NCBI RefSeq assembly: GCF_019049245.1
Contig: NZ_JAGMUK010000001.1
Location: forward strand, 62,001-126,000
DNA: 64,000 nt
Reading direction: 5' to 3'
Source of the DNA: Streptomyces sp. AC555_RSS877
GTDB lineage: Bacteria; Actinomycetota; Actinomycetes; Streptomycetales; Streptomycetaceae
The notes under the pieces are model-generated. The model was given only the letters and a program-made list of their open reading frames with translations, had not been told where the DNA came from and made no database searches. The position numbers and the translations under genes were made by a program. Positions 8,154 to 17,578 of the stretch are shown here, piece by piece. The first letter of the stretch is position 1. Each line of letters opens with the position of its first letter.

Positions 8154-10214
8154 GTGAATCAGCCTGCCGAAACCCAGCCCCCGGCCGGGGGCCAGCCCCA
8201 GGTCAGCCTCGCGCAGTCGTCTCCCACCGTCGGCACCTTCCGCGAGCGGGACGGCGCGCTGGAGTGGAGCGGCCGCCAGGAGACCGTGCGCATCGAACCG
8301 TGGGGTCCGGACGCGGTCCGGGTCCGCGCCCGGCTCGGCGGTCCGGTCCTCGAAGGGCTGCCGGGCGCGCTGCTCGACGAGCCGCCCGCCACCGAGTCCA
8401 CCGTCAAGATCGAGGACGGGCAGGGTCTGCTGACCGTCGGCTCGCTGACCGTGGAGGTCAGCGCCGAGGGCCTGATCCGCTTCCTGCGCACCGCGGACGG
8501 CTCCGAGGTGCTGGCCGAGGACCGCGCGCACTTCTGGTGGCCGGGCTCGCGCCTCTACACCGCCGTCGGCAACGGCCACCACCGTCTGGAGCAGCGCTTC
8601 GCCGCCTACGACGACGAGAAGCTGTACGGCCTGGGCCAGCACCAGCACGGCCGGCTGGACCAGAAGGGCCTGGTCCTGGACCTGGTCCAGCGCAACGCCG
8701 AGGTCGGCATCCCGGTGCTCACCTCCAGCCGCGGCTACACGCTGCTGTGGAACAACCCGGCGATCGGCCGCGTCGAGCTGGCCGGCAACGGCACCCGCTG
8801 GGTGGCGGACTCGGCCCGCCAGCTCGACTACTGGATCACCGCGGGCGCCCCGGCCGACGCCCAGCGGCACTACAGCGCGGTCACCGGCCGCACCCCGATG
8901 CTCCCCGAGTGGGCGGCGGGCTTCTGGCAGTGCAAGCTGCGCTACCGCACGCAGGACGAACTCCTCGGTGTGGCCCGGGAGTACAAGCGGCGCGGACTGC
9001 CCCTCGACGTGATCGTCTGCGACTTCTTCCACTGGACGCACCTGGGCGACTGGAAGTTCGACCTGTCGGAGTGGCCCGACCCGGCGGCGATGGTGCGCGA
9101 GCTGGAGGAGCTCGGCGTCAAGCTGGTGGTGAGCGTGTGGCCGTCGGTGTCCCCGCTGAGCGAGAACCACCAGCTCATGGAGCAGCGCGGCTACTTCATC
9201 GGCACCCAGTACGGCCCGATGGCGCACGCCGACTGGCCGGACAAGGAGGTCGCCTCCACCGTCCAGGTCGCCTTCTACGACGCCACCAACCCCGAGGCCC
9301 GCGACTTCGTGTGGTCGCGGGTGAAGCGGAACTACCTGGAGCCGTACGGCATCACGGCCTTCTGGCTGGACGCCTGCGAGCCGGAGCTGAAGCCGGGCTT
9401 TCCGGAGAACCTGCGCTACTGGGCGGGTCCGGGCCTGGAGGTCGGCAACATGTACCCGGCCGAGAACGCCCGCACCTTCTACGAGGGCCTGCTGGCGACC
9501 GGCGAGGACGAGATCATCTCCCTCAACCGCTCGGCGTGGGCGGGCAGCCAGCGCTACGGCGCCGCCCTGTGGTCCGGTGACATCGGCACCGACTTCCCGA
9601 CCCTGCGCCGCCAGATCGCGGCCGGCCTCAACACCGCCCTGTCGGGCATCCCGTGGTGGAACACCGACATCGGCGGCTTCCACGGCGGCGACCCGGACGA
9701 CCCGGCGTACCGCGAGGTGATGATCCGCTGGTTCCAGTTCGGGGCGCTGTCCCCGCTGATGCGCCTGCACGGCTTCCGCGACCCCGGCATGCCGCTGGGC
9801 CCGGAGATGACCGGCGGTCCCAACGAGGTGTGGTCGTACGGCGAGGAGGCCGGGACGATCATGGAGCGGTACCTGCGGCTGCGCGAGCGCCTCAAGCCGT
9901 ACGTCCTGAAGGTCATGCGCGAGGCCCACGAGGAGGGCCTGCCGGTGATGCGCCCGCTGTTCCTGGAGTTCCCCGAGGACCAGGCGGCCTGGTCGGTCGA
10001 CGACGCCTATCTCTTCGGCGGGGACCTGCTGGTCGCCCCCGTGCTCACCGCGGGTGCCACGGCCCGCACGACGTATCTCCCGGCGGGCGCGACCTGGACG
10101 GACGCGTGGACCGGTGAGACGTACGAGGGCGGTACGGCCGTGACGGTCGACGCCCCGCTGGACCGCATCCCGCTGTTCCTGCGGGACGGGGCACGGCTGC
10201 CCGTGGCGGAGTAG
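8154..10214 (+). CDS. GH31 glycosidase, probable intracellular alpha-xylosidase
   Basis: 686 residues from the GTG at 8154, preceded by AAGGAG. No signal peptide, so cytoplasmic. The N-terminal beta-sandwich is followed by the (beta/alpha)8 barrel. The nucleophile is Asp406 in FWLDACEPEL and the acid/base is Asp476 in LWSGDIGTDF, followed by GIPWWNTDIGGF. The WLDAxEP form of the nucleophile loop resembles alpha-xylosidases more than maltose-type glucosidases, and the neighbours fit removal of alpha-1,6-xylose from xyloglucan oligosaccharides. It is co-transcribed with the LacI gene and convergent with GH12. Alternative: another alpha-glucosidase specificity. Confidence 0.85.
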   Translation: MNQPAETQPPAGGQPQVSLAQSSPTVGTFRERDGALEWSGRQETVRIEPWGPDAVRVRARLGGPVLEGLPGALLDEPPATESTVKIEDGQGLLTVGSLTVEVSAEGLIRFLRTADGSEVLAEDRAHFWWPGSRLYTAVGNGHHRLEQRFAAYDDEKLYGLGQHQHGRLDQKGLVLDLVQRNAEVGIPVLTSSRGYTLLWNNPAIGRVELAGNGTRWVADSARQLDYWITAGAPADAQRHYSAVTGRTPMLPEWAAGFWQCKLRYRTQDELLGVAREYKRRGLPLDVIVCDFFHWTHLGDWKFDLSEWPDPAAMVRELEELGVKLVVSVWPSVSPLSENHQLMEQRGYFIGTQYGPMAHADWPDKEVASTVQVAFYDATNPEARDFVWSRVKRNYLEPYGITAFWLDACEPELKPGFPENLRYWAGPGLEVGNMYPAENARTFYEGLLATGEDEIISLNRSAWAGSQRYGAALWSGDIGTDFPTLRRQIAAGLNTALSGIPWWNTDIGGFHGGDPDDPAYREVMIRWFQFGALSPLMRLHGFRDPGMPLGPEMTGGPNEVWSYGEEAGTIMERYLRLRERLKPYVLKVMREAHEEGLPVMRPLFLEFPEDQAAWSVDDAYLFGGDLLVAPVLTAGATARTTYLPAGATWTDAWTGETYEGGTAVTVDAPLDRIPLFLRDGARLPVAE

Positions 10215-10232
10215 TCGCGCGGGACGCGGAAG

Positions 10233-10265
10233 TGCGGCCGGTCCCGTGGGGGAGGACCGGCCGCA
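10233..10265. terminator. Bidirectional terminator between GH31 and GH12
   Basis: Perfect 12-bp stem TGCGGCCGGTCC / GGACCGGCCGCA with a 9-nt loop, located between two convergent stop codons. Confidence 0.75.
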
Positions 10266-10287
10266 CCGTCCTGCGGGGAGGCGGGGG

Positions 10288-11013
10288 TCAGCTGCTGCTG
10301 ACCGTCAGGTTGTTGGTGGTGAAGTCCAGGCCGCCCTGCGACGAGGTGATCTCGTAGCCGAACTGGACGTCACCGATGGTCTCGTTGCCCATCCAGCCCT
10401 TGGTGTCCTTGATCCACTTCAGGATCGGCAGGATGTTCACGGTGCCGGAGCTGGAGTTGGAGGTGCGGATGAACGAGAAGACCTCGTTGGCGCCGTTGTT
10501 GCCCTTGTAGACGGTCCAGGAGTGGCCGCCGAGGGTCACGTTGCCCTGCGACGTGCCGAGCGGGCCGACGGCTCCGGTCTTGTTGACCCAGAGCATGATC
10601 TCGTAGTCGTAGTCCGTGTCCCAGATGTCGTACGAGGTGTTGTACGCGCCGGACGACGGGACGCTGACGTTGTAGCTGCTGGAGAGCGAACCCAGCGAGG
10701 TGATCGACTTGTTGATCACCTTCTTGGCGTTGGGGTAGGACTTGATGCCGCCGGTGTTGGGGTGGTTGGCCCAGGTGCCCCAGTTGGTGCCGGAGTTGGC
10801 CCAGGTGCACTGGGGGCCGGCCGGCGCGGACGGGGTGCCGCCCCAGATGTTGTTGTAGAGCGTGTAGCCGTTCAGGTTCGTGTTGCCGTACTGGTCGCAG
10901 GTGCTCCAGACGGCGGCGGAGGCGGGGGCGGAGGCGACGCCGACGGTGACGCCGAGCGCGAGGGCGGGGGCCAGCAGTACCTTGCTGATCCTGCCGATGG
11001 TGCGTGATGCCAT
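10288..11013 (-). CDS. Secreted GH12 endo-beta-1,4-glucanase / xyloglucanase
   Basis: 241 residues. The start at 11013 is supported by GGAAGGGAC just upstream; an extension 19 codons longer has no such support. The Sec-type signal peptide (MASRTIGRISKVLLAPALAL to about residue 33, ending ASA) is followed directly by a GH12 beta-jelly-roll. The catalytic nucleophile is Glu138 (YEIMLW) and the acid/base is Glu221 (FGYEITSS). There is no carbohydrate-binding module. Family members cut beta-glucan backbones outside the cell. It is probably the last gene of the seven-gene operon, 50 bp after GH95, though that gap holds an unusual T-run. Confidence 0.88.
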   Translation of the reverse strand: MASRTIGRISKVLLAPALALGVTVGVASAPASAAVWSTCDQYGNTNLNGYTLYNNIWGGTPSAPAGPQCTWANSGTNWGTWANHPNTGGIKSYPNAKKVINKSITSLGSLSSSYNVSVPSSGAYNTSYDIWDTDYDYEIMLWVNKTGAVGPLGTSQGNVTLGGHSWTVYKGNNGANEVFSFIRTSNSSSGTVNILPILKWIKDTKGWMGNETIGDVQFGYEITSSQGGLDFTTNNLTVSSS

Positions 11014-11063
11014 GGTGTCCCTTCCATGGGTGGGGGGAAATGCGGGGGATTTTTTTTGGGGGG

Positions 11064-13274
11064 TTACCACGCCCCGAGAGTGAGGACGTGGTCTTCTCCG
11101 GCGACGAGGTGGAGCGGTTCGGCGCCGGAGGAAGTCCGGAGTTCGACGCGGTGGGTCCGGTTGGGGCGGATCACCGCGGTCGCTTCGTGCTGGTTCCAGG
11201 TGAGGTCGATCTCGGCCCCGAACCGCGTGCGGATGCCGAGCAGTTCGCCCTTCGGGTACGCCGGCGGCAGCGCGGGCAGCAGGACCAGCCGGTCCGGGGT
11301 CGACTGCACGAGCATCTCGACGAGCACGGCGGGCAGGGTGTGCGCGGCGTCCGCGTTGTAGACGTCACGGTTCGGGTAGTGCGCGCTCATCAGCGAGGCG
11401 TGGAAGAAGTCGCCCTTGAGGACCTGGCCGAGGGCGTGCGCGACCCGTTCGCCGTCACGCAGGCGGGCCGCGATCAGGGCGTGGTGCAGGTGGCCGTGCG
11501 CGGAGTCGTTCTCGGCGCCGCGCAGTTCGAGGGCCCGGTACGCGGCTGCCGCGAGGTCCGGGGTGTCGTAGGGGTTGATCTCGTCGAGCGGCCAGACGCC
11601 GTAGAGATGGCTGAGGTGGCGGTGGTCGTAGGTGTCGTCGAGGCCGGGCCAGGCCCACTCGGCGAGCGCGCCGTCGGCGTTGATCCGGTGGGGCGGGAGC
11701 CGGTCGGCGAGGGCACGCCAGCCGTCCGCCCGTTCCGGGTGGTAGTCGGCGGCGGTGTGCAGGGCGTGACGGGCGGCCGAGAGGTCCATGGCCGCGTTGA
11801 TCGCGCCCCAGCTCGCGTTCGCCGGGCGGTTCTCCGGCGAGTAGGAGGGGACGACGACCAGGTGGCCGTCGGCGTCCGTCCGCGTGAGGAAGTCCTCGTA
11901 GAACAGGGCTGTTCGGGCGAGGGCGTGGGCGGTGCGCGGGTCGCGTTCGCCGCGGGTCTCGTCGTGGTCGACGAGCGGCTTGAGCAGCCAGTCGGCGCCG
12001 GCGGTCCACAGGTGGAGCGGGAATTCGCGGCTGAAGTGGTAGGTCAGCCCGGTCTCGCCGTCGCTGTGGGGCGGGGCGACCACACCGCGGGCACCGAAGA
12101 TCGCGCGGGCGTTGTCGGCCCAGTCGTCGAGCTGTCGGTCGATCAGGGTGGCGTGGGCTTCCGTGACTTCGGGGAGGGCCGCGGCCGCGGCGGACGAGGT
12201 CTGGAGGTTGAGGTTGGCGTCGTTGGTGAACGCGCCCGCCCACGCCGTGTCCCAGTCGCCGGTCCACAGGCCGACGAGGCGGGGCGGGAGCAGTCCACTG
12301 GCGGAGAGCAGGTGGTAGCGGCCGGCGGCGAAGAGGCGTTCCAGGAGGGCGGGGCTGTCGGGGCGGGTCAGCAACTCCGCGCCGGGCAGGGCGCGTTCGG
12401 CTAGGTCCGCGCCGAGATCGAGGGTGACGCGCTCGTAGGCCGTGCGGTGCCGCTCGGTGTGGCGGTCCAGGAGGCGGGCGTACGGGTCGCCGTCGTCCGG
12501 GATCAGGTCGCCGAGGGCGCGGGCGTGGGCCAGGGCGTCCGGGTCGGGCGTGTCGGGTGCGTCCGTGTGCCGTAGGACGCGGGTGAGCAGGAGCACGGAC
12601 TCGGCGCCGGTGATCCGCAGACCGGGTGGGGTGAGCGTCGTACGGCCGCCGGTGACCGCGACCAGCGTCACGCCGGTGTACGCGCGGTCGCTGCCGGGGT
12701 AGCGGGCGCGCAGGGTGAGCAGGGCGCCCTCGGGGGTGAGGACGGCACCGTGGCCGACGGCGAGGTCGTGAGGTGCGCCCGGGAGCCGGTGGTCGAGGGA
12801 GATGTCCAGGTCGGTGGCGGTGACCTGCTGGACGATGACGTCGTCGGCGCGTGAGACGAAGACCCGGCTGCTCCAGTCGGCGCACTCGGCGGTGGTGACG
12901 CCGGTCGTGAATTCGACGCAGCGGCGGTACGCGCGCGGTTCGCCCTCGGTCGTCCTGCGCAGCCGTACCTGGAAGGCCGGGTGGAACGGCTGGACCCACT
13001 GGAGGGCGCGGCCGTCCGTGAACGTCTCGGCGGCGCTCCGCTCTCCGGCGAGCAACCGGTCCTGGAGCGCGGGGAGTTCGGCGGCGAGCTCCGGCGGGCG
13101 GGCGTGTTCGGCGCCGTTCGGGCGGACGAGGGTGTGGTGCGTGACGATGACCCGCTCGTCGTTCGGGTCGCCGAACGCCATGGCGCCGTGCCGGCCGTTG
13201 CCGCTCAGGAAGGCGTCCTCCCAGCGGGCGGCGGGCCGCGGCTCCCAGGTGCCGTGGACGGGACCGGCGCTCAT
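11064..13274 (-). CDS. GH95 alpha-L-fucosidase (or alpha-L-galactosidase)
   Basis: 736 residues, no signal peptide. The N-terminus WEDAFLSGNGRHGAMAFGDP is the GH95 beta-sandwich signature. The (alpha/alpha)6 barrel contains FTNDANLNLQTSS, VVPSYSPENRP and HRHLSHLYGVWP, all characteristic of the family. It would remove terminal alpha-1,2-fucose from the galactose side chains of fucosylated xyloglucan. The start overlaps the GH42 stop by 4 nt (ATGA), so the two are translationally coupled. Specificity between fucose and L-galactose is not decided by these motifs. Confidence 0.85.
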   Translation of the reverse strand: MSAGPVHGTWEPRPAARWEDAFLSGNGRHGAMAFGDPNDERVIVTHHTLVRPNGAEHARPPELAAELPALQDRLLAGERSAAETFTDGRALQWVQPFHPAFQVRLRRTTEGEPRAYRRCVEFTTGVTTAECADWSSRVFVSRADDVIVQQVTATDLDISLDHRLPGAPHDLAVGHGAVLTPEGALLTLRARYPGSDRAYTGVTLVAVTGGRTTLTPPGLRITGAESVLLLTRVLRHTDAPDTPDPDALAHARALGDLIPDDGDPYARLLDRHTERHRTAYERVTLDLGADLAERALPGAELLTRPDSPALLERLFAAGRYHLLSASGLLPPRLVGLWTGDWDTAWAGAFTNDANLNLQTSSAAAAALPEVTEAHATLIDRQLDDWADNARAIFGARGVVAPPHSDGETGLTYHFSREFPLHLWTAGADWLLKPLVDHDETRGERDPRTAHALARTALFYEDFLTRTDADGHLVVVPSYSPENRPANASWGAINAAMDLSAARHALHTAADYHPERADGWRALADRLPPHRINADGALAEWAWPGLDDTYDHRHLSHLYGVWPLDEINPYDTPDLAAAAYRALELRGAENDSAHGHLHHALIAARLRDGERVAHALGQVLKGDFFHASLMSAHYPNRDVYNADAAHTLPAVLVEMLVQSTPDRLVLLPALPPAYPKGELLGIRTRFGAEIDLTWNQHEATAVIRPNRTHRVELRTSSGAEPLHLVAGEDHVLTLGAW

Positions 13275-15238
13275 GGCTTCAGCACCGCCACTCCGTAGCG
13301 GCCGAGGGTGAGCTCGTCCGTGACGTCCGCGTCCGTGAGGAGGTCCCGGTGGGTGCCCGGCACCTCGACCGTCACGGACTCGCGGCCGTGGTTGAGGAGG
13401 AAGAGCAGATCACCGCGGCGGACCGCCTCGACCTGGGCGGGCAGCGCGTCGAGCGCGGGGCGGGCGCCCGCGTCGGCGGCGAGCCGGGCGAGCAGGTCGC
13501 GCATCGCGTCCGGCTCGGGGAGCGTCGAGAGGTACCAGGCGCGTCCCTTGCGGAGCACGGCCGGCAGCCCGTCGAGTTCCCCGCCCTTGTACACGGCCTC
13601 GACCTCGCCGTCCTCGGTCTTCTCGATCTCCTCCGACCACAGGGTGCCGCGGAAGCCGTCGCACTCGGCGCTCTCGCCCGCGTCCAGGGGCCACCACTCG
13701 TGCAGGGTGCGGATGCCGAACAGGTCGCGCAGGCGGGCGTCCATGCCGCCGGCCCGGACCCGGTCGTCCTCGTCGGCGACGCCGGTGAGGAAGCCGGAGA
13801 CGAGGGTGCCGCCGCCGCGGACGTACCCGAGCAGGTTCTCGATCGCCGCGTCGGTGAGGGCGTACAGCTGGGGGACGACGACGAGCCGGTAGGCGCTCAG
13901 GTCGTGCTCGGGGTGGGCGAAGTCGGTCGTGAGGTGGGCTTCCCAGAGGGCTCGGTGCCAGGCCCGCAGGACGTCGGGGTAGTCGACTCGCGTGGACAGG
14001 CGGCCGTCCTGGGCGCCGGCCCACCAGGCGTGCCAGTCGTGCAGGACGGCAATGCCGTTGGGTGAGTGGCTGTCCGTCACCTCTGCGCCGATCTTCGCGA
14101 GGTCCGCGCCGAGCTGCTTGACCTCCTGGTAGGTACGGCCCTCCTCCCCCGCGTGACTGACCATCCCGGAGTGGAACTTCTCCGAGCCCTGCCGGGACTG
14201 CCGCCACTGGAAGTAGCAGACGGCGTCGGCTCCTCGGGCGACGGCCTGGAGGGACCAGAGGCGGTTGAGGCCTCGCGGCTTGGGGTGGTTGACGCCCCGC
14301 CAGTTGACCGGGCCGGCGGCCTGCTCCATCAGCATCCAGGGACCGCGCGCCTGGGAGCGGGTCATGTCCTGGACCAGGGCGCCGTTCTGGGCGCCGAAGG
14401 GGTCGCGCGGGTCGGGGTAGAGGTCGACCGAGACGACGTCCTCCTCCTCGGCCCAGCGCCAGGCGTCCTGGCCCACCCACAGCGGCATGAAGTTGGTGGT
14501 GACGGGGAGGTGCGGGGTGGCCCGGCGGACGACGTCTCGCTCGGCGGTGTAGCACTCCAGAAGCATGTCGGACGTGAACCGCTTGAAGTCCAGTACCTGG
14601 GTGGGGTTCTTCAGGTAGTGGGCGTGCCGGGGCGTGTGGATCTCCGCCCAGTCGCCGTAGCCCTGGCTCCAGAAGGCGGTGCCCCAGGCCTCGTTGAGGG
14701 CGTCGAGCGTGCCGTACCTCTGCTGGAGCCAGTTACGGAAGCGGGCCGCGGCCTCGTCGCTCCAGTCGTAGGTGCAGTACTCGTTGTTGATGTGCCACAT
14801 GGTGAGGGCCGGGTGGCCGCCGTAGCGGGCGGCCAGGTCCTCGGTGATGGCGGCGGCGTAGCGGCGGTAGACGGCACTGGAGTGCGAGAAGTGCTGGCGG
14901 CCGCCCCACCACTCGGTACGGCCGTCCTGGTCGACGGGCAGGGTCTCGGGGTGGAGGTGCCCCATCCAGGGCGGGGGCGAGGCGGTGGGCGTGGCCAGGA
15001 CGACCCCGATGCCGTGGTCGTGCATCAGGTCCATCAGCCGGTCCAGCCAGCCGAAGTCCCGCTCCCCCGGGCGGGGTTCGAGCTTCGCCCAGGAGAAGAC
15101 GCCGAGGGTGACGGAGTTGACGCCGGCGTCCTTCATCAGGCGGACGTCGTCGAGCCAGGTCTCCTCGGGCCACTGTTCGGGGTTGTAGTCGCCGCCGTAG
15201 AGGATGCGGCCGCGGGTGGCGTCGGCGAGCCCTGGCAT
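13271..15238 (-). CDS. GH42 beta-galactosidase
   Basis: 655 residues, cytoplasmic. N-terminal GGDYNPEQWPEETWLDDVRL is the GH42 signature. The acid/base is Glu153 (WHINNEYC) and the nucleophile is Glu305 (WMLMEQAAGPVNW), at the ends of barrel strands 4 and 7. A trimerisation-type domain and a small C-terminal domain follow. In this setting it should take beta-1,2-linked galactose off xyloglucan oligosaccharides after fucose removal. The ATG overlaps the GH74 stop (TGATG), and its own stop overlaps the GH95 start. Confidence 0.92.
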   Translation of the reverse strand: MPGLADATRGRILYGGDYNPEQWPEETWLDDVRLMKDAGVNSVTLGVFSWAKLEPRPGERDFGWLDRLMDLMHDHGIGVVLATPTASPPPWMGHLHPETLPVDQDGRTEWWGGRQHFSHSSAVYRRYAAAITEDLAARYGGHPALTMWHINNEYCTYDWSDEAAARFRNWLQQRYGTLDALNEAWGTAFWSQGYGDWAEIHTPRHAHYLKNPTQVLDFKRFTSDMLLECYTAERDVVRRATPHLPVTTNFMPLWVGQDAWRWAEEEDVVSVDLYPDPRDPFGAQNGALVQDMTRSQARGPWMLMEQAAGPVNWRGVNHPKPRGLNRLWSLQAVARGADAVCYFQWRQSRQGSEKFHSGMVSHAGEEGRTYQEVKQLGADLAKIGAEVTDSHSPNGIAVLHDWHAWWAGAQDGRLSTRVDYPDVLRAWHRALWEAHLTTDFAHPEHDLSAYRLVVVPQLYALTDAAIENLLGYVRGGGTLVSGFLTGVADEDDRVRAGGMDARLRDLFGIRTLHEWWPLDAGESAECDGFRGTLWSEEIEKTEDGEVEAVYKGGELDGLPAVLRKGRAWYLSTLPEPDAMRDLLARLAADAGARPALDALPAQVEAVRRGDLLFLLNHGRESVTVEVPGTHRDLLTDADVTDELTLGRYGVAVLKP

Positions 15239-17448
15239 CAGACGGGCTCCCCGTACTGGACGCCGCGCCCGTTGGTGGCGAGGTAGACACGGCCGTACAC
15301 GCGCGGGTCACCGGTGATCGCCTCGCCGATCCAGCCCCACTGGTGCTGGTCGTCGTTGATCCGCACCCAGGTCCTGGCCTCGTCGTCGGAGCGGTAGACG
15401 GCGGTGATGGCCTCGGTGGACCCGACCAGGTAGACCGCCGGGTAGTCGGCACCGTCGGCGGCCTTGCCGAAGCCGAGGGCGTGCGAGGCCCAGCAGCTGT
15501 CGGACCTGGCGAAGGTGACCCCGCCGTCGGTGGACCGGTGGAGGCCGTTGGTCTTGGTGGAGAGCCACAGGTCGCCCGACCTGCCGGGGGCGGCGACCAG
15601 CTCGAACTGACCGTCGCCGGAGGGGAGTCCGGTCGCACGCGCCGTGAACGACAGGCCACCGTCAGTGCTGGCGAACAGCGTTCCCGTGTCGGTGTCGTAC
15701 GCGTAGAAGCGCGTCGGGTCGGCCGGGTCGGCGACCGGCGTGGCGCCCTTCGGGAAGGAGGGGACCTCGGTCCAGGTGGCACCGTTGTCCGCCGAGCGGT
15801 GGGCCGCGTACCTCGTGCCGTCCCAGTGCACGAAGGACCACAGCAGCACGCTGCCGTCGGCGTTGGCGGCGATCGGTCCCGGTGCGTCCTTGGCGATCGC
15901 GGGCTGGGCCTTGAAGGGTGCCCAGGTCTGGCCGCCGTCGTTCGAGTGGGCGCCGTTGCCGTTGTCGCCCCAGCCCGCGCGGACCACGTACGCCGGTCTG
16001 GCCGCGGCCTGCGCGAGTCCCGTCGCCGACCCGAAGACGGGGTTCGACGCCATGCCGCGCGAGGGCGACGCCGTGAGCGACTCGTGGTACATCACGCCGA
16101 TGTCCCCGTTGCCGCTGATCAGGTGCGCCGTTCCGGCCGGGGGCGAGATCAGCTGGCGGGCGGACGCCTCCTCCAGGCCGCGGATCCGAGGGGCCCAGTT
16201 CTTCAGGTCCCGGGTGCCGTAGATGGTCGCGCCGGTGCCGTAGAGGACGTGCCGGGAGTCGTACGGGTCGAGGGCGAGGGCCTGGATCCACCAGCCGAAC
16301 TTCGGCTTGTCCGCTCCCCACTTGAGGTAGGGGGTTTCGGAGACGTCGAGGACGGCCGTGTCCTCCAGGGACGTCCAGGTGCGTCCGCCGTCGGTGCTGC
16401 GGAACACCGTGTCGACCGCCGCCCACCGGTTGTTGGTGGAGACGACGAGCGTGCCGGACCGACGGGCGTCGACGGCGACACCGCCGTAGCCGAAGGTGTC
16501 GGCCGAGCCGTCGGCGGTGGTGCCGCCCGGCTTGACGGGCGTGACCTCGGTCCACTTGCCGTTGAGGGTGCACAGCTTGTGCACGCTGCCGTCGGACTGG
16601 CCGTTGGGGCCGGGCGCGTTGGCGTACGTCACGTAAAGGTGGCTGGTGCCCCGGTCGTAGGCGGCGCGGATCGGCACCTTGGCGGCGGCGCCGGACGGCT
16701 GACCGGAGACGGCTTCCCAGGTGCTGCCGTCGGCGGTGCGGAACAGGTTGGCGGTGGTGCCGTCGCTGTCACCCCAGCCGGCGTAGAGCGTGCGCCCGGC
16801 GGCGACGAGGAGGGTGACGCCCTGGCCGGTGCCGCTGGGGGTGGCGGGGAAGCTCACCGCTTTCCAGGTGGCGCCCCGGTCGGTGGACTTGAGCAGCCCG
16901 TCGTGCCGGGTGCCCAGCCACAGGACGTCACTGTCGCGCGGATCGACGAGCAGCCGTTCGCCGGCGCCGCGCCCGTCCTCGTTGGCGCCGAGCTTCACAT
17001 CGAGGTCGGTACGGGCCCAGGTGGCACCGCGGTCCTCGGACCGCAGGACGGCACCGTTGCCGGCCCAGGACTGGGCGTAGGTGCCGAGGGAGAGGTAGAG
17101 GCGGTTCGGGTGGGCGGGGTCGACGGCCATGGCCTCGACGCCGAGCAGGTTCCAGTCGTCCCAGCCGAGGTGGTCGGTCAGCGGGACCCAGCTCGCGGTG
17201 CGGTCGTCCCACCGGTAGGCGCCGCCGATGTCGGTACGGGCGTAGGCGAGGCCGCGGACGGAGGGGTGGAAGAGGATGCCGGTGACGAAGCCGGTGCCGC
17301 CCTGGACGACGTTGCGCCAGCGGTAGGCGGGGGCCACTTGGGCCTCGGCGCCGTACGCATACCCCTGGCCTACGGGAATCGCGGTGAGCGCGGCGGCGGC
17401 CGCGGTTCCGGCGAGAACGGCACGTCTACTCAGGCTGGACGCGTGCAT
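15238..17448 (-). CDS. Secreted GH74 endo-xyloglucanase
   Basis: 736 residues. The Tat-type signal SRRAVLAGTAAAAALTA is followed by paired seven-bladed propellers with BNR-type repeats (STDRGATW, STDGGRTW, SNDGGQTW, STDGGVTF). The two catalytic aspartates are visible: Asp73 in ARTDIGGAYRW and Asp449 in SGNGDIGVM. GH74 enzymes are essentially restricted to xyloglucan, so this gene gives the locus its substrate. There is no CBM or cell-wall anchor at the C-terminus (ends GVQYGEPV). It is the fourth gene of the operon, 130 bp after the second permease, with a dispersed repeat in the gap. Confidence 0.92.
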   Translation of the reverse strand: MHASSLSRRAVLAGTAAAAALTAIPVGQGYAYGAEAQVAPAYRWRNVVQGGTGFVTGILFHPSVRGLAYARTDIGGAYRWDDRTASWVPLTDHLGWDDWNLLGVEAMAVDPAHPNRLYLSLGTYAQSWAGNGAVLRSEDRGATWARTDLDVKLGANEDGRGAGERLLVDPRDSDVLWLGTRHDGLLKSTDRGATWKAVSFPATPSGTGQGVTLLVAAGRTLYAGWGDSDGTTANLFRTADGSTWEAVSGQPSGAAAKVPIRAAYDRGTSHLYVTYANAPGPNGQSDGSVHKLCTLNGKWTEVTPVKPGGTTADGSADTFGYGGVAVDARRSGTLVVSTNNRWAAVDTVFRSTDGGRTWTSLEDTAVLDVSETPYLKWGADKPKFGWWIQALALDPYDSRHVLYGTGATIYGTRDLKNWAPRIRGLEEASARQLISPPAGTAHLISGNGDIGVMYHESLTASPSRGMASNPVFGSATGLAQAAARPAYVVRAGWGDNGNGAHSNDGGQTWAPFKAQPAIAKDAPGPIAANADGSVLLWSFVHWDGTRYAAHRSADNGATWTEVPSFPKGATPVADPADPTRFYAYDTDTGTLFASTDGGLSFTARATGLPSGDGQFELVAAPGRSGDLWLSTKTNGLHRSTDGGVTFARSDSCWASHALGFGKAADGADYPAVYLVGSTEAITAVYRSDDEARTWVRINDDQHQWGWIGEAITGDPRVYGRVYLATNGRGVQYGEPV

Positions 17449-17489
17449 GACACTTACCTCGATCTACGAAAGGGGAGTGGGATACCTGC

Positions 17490-17535
17490 CCGGGGGCGCG
17501 GGGAACTGCGCGACCAGCCACGACGGACCCGCAGC
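17490..17535. repeat. Dispersed Streptomyces intergenic repeat
   Basis: Between GH74 and the second permease lies GGGGGCGCGGGGAACTGCGC followed by GACCAGCCACGACGGACCCGCAG. I recognise this as one of the commonest short intergenic repeats of Streptomyces genomes. Its presence inside an operon spacer explains why this junction is 130 bp while most neighbours overlap. Confidence 0.6.
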
Positions 17536-17578
17536 CGGAAGACCACAGAGACTCCCACTCACGCCCACCGCTCGGGCG

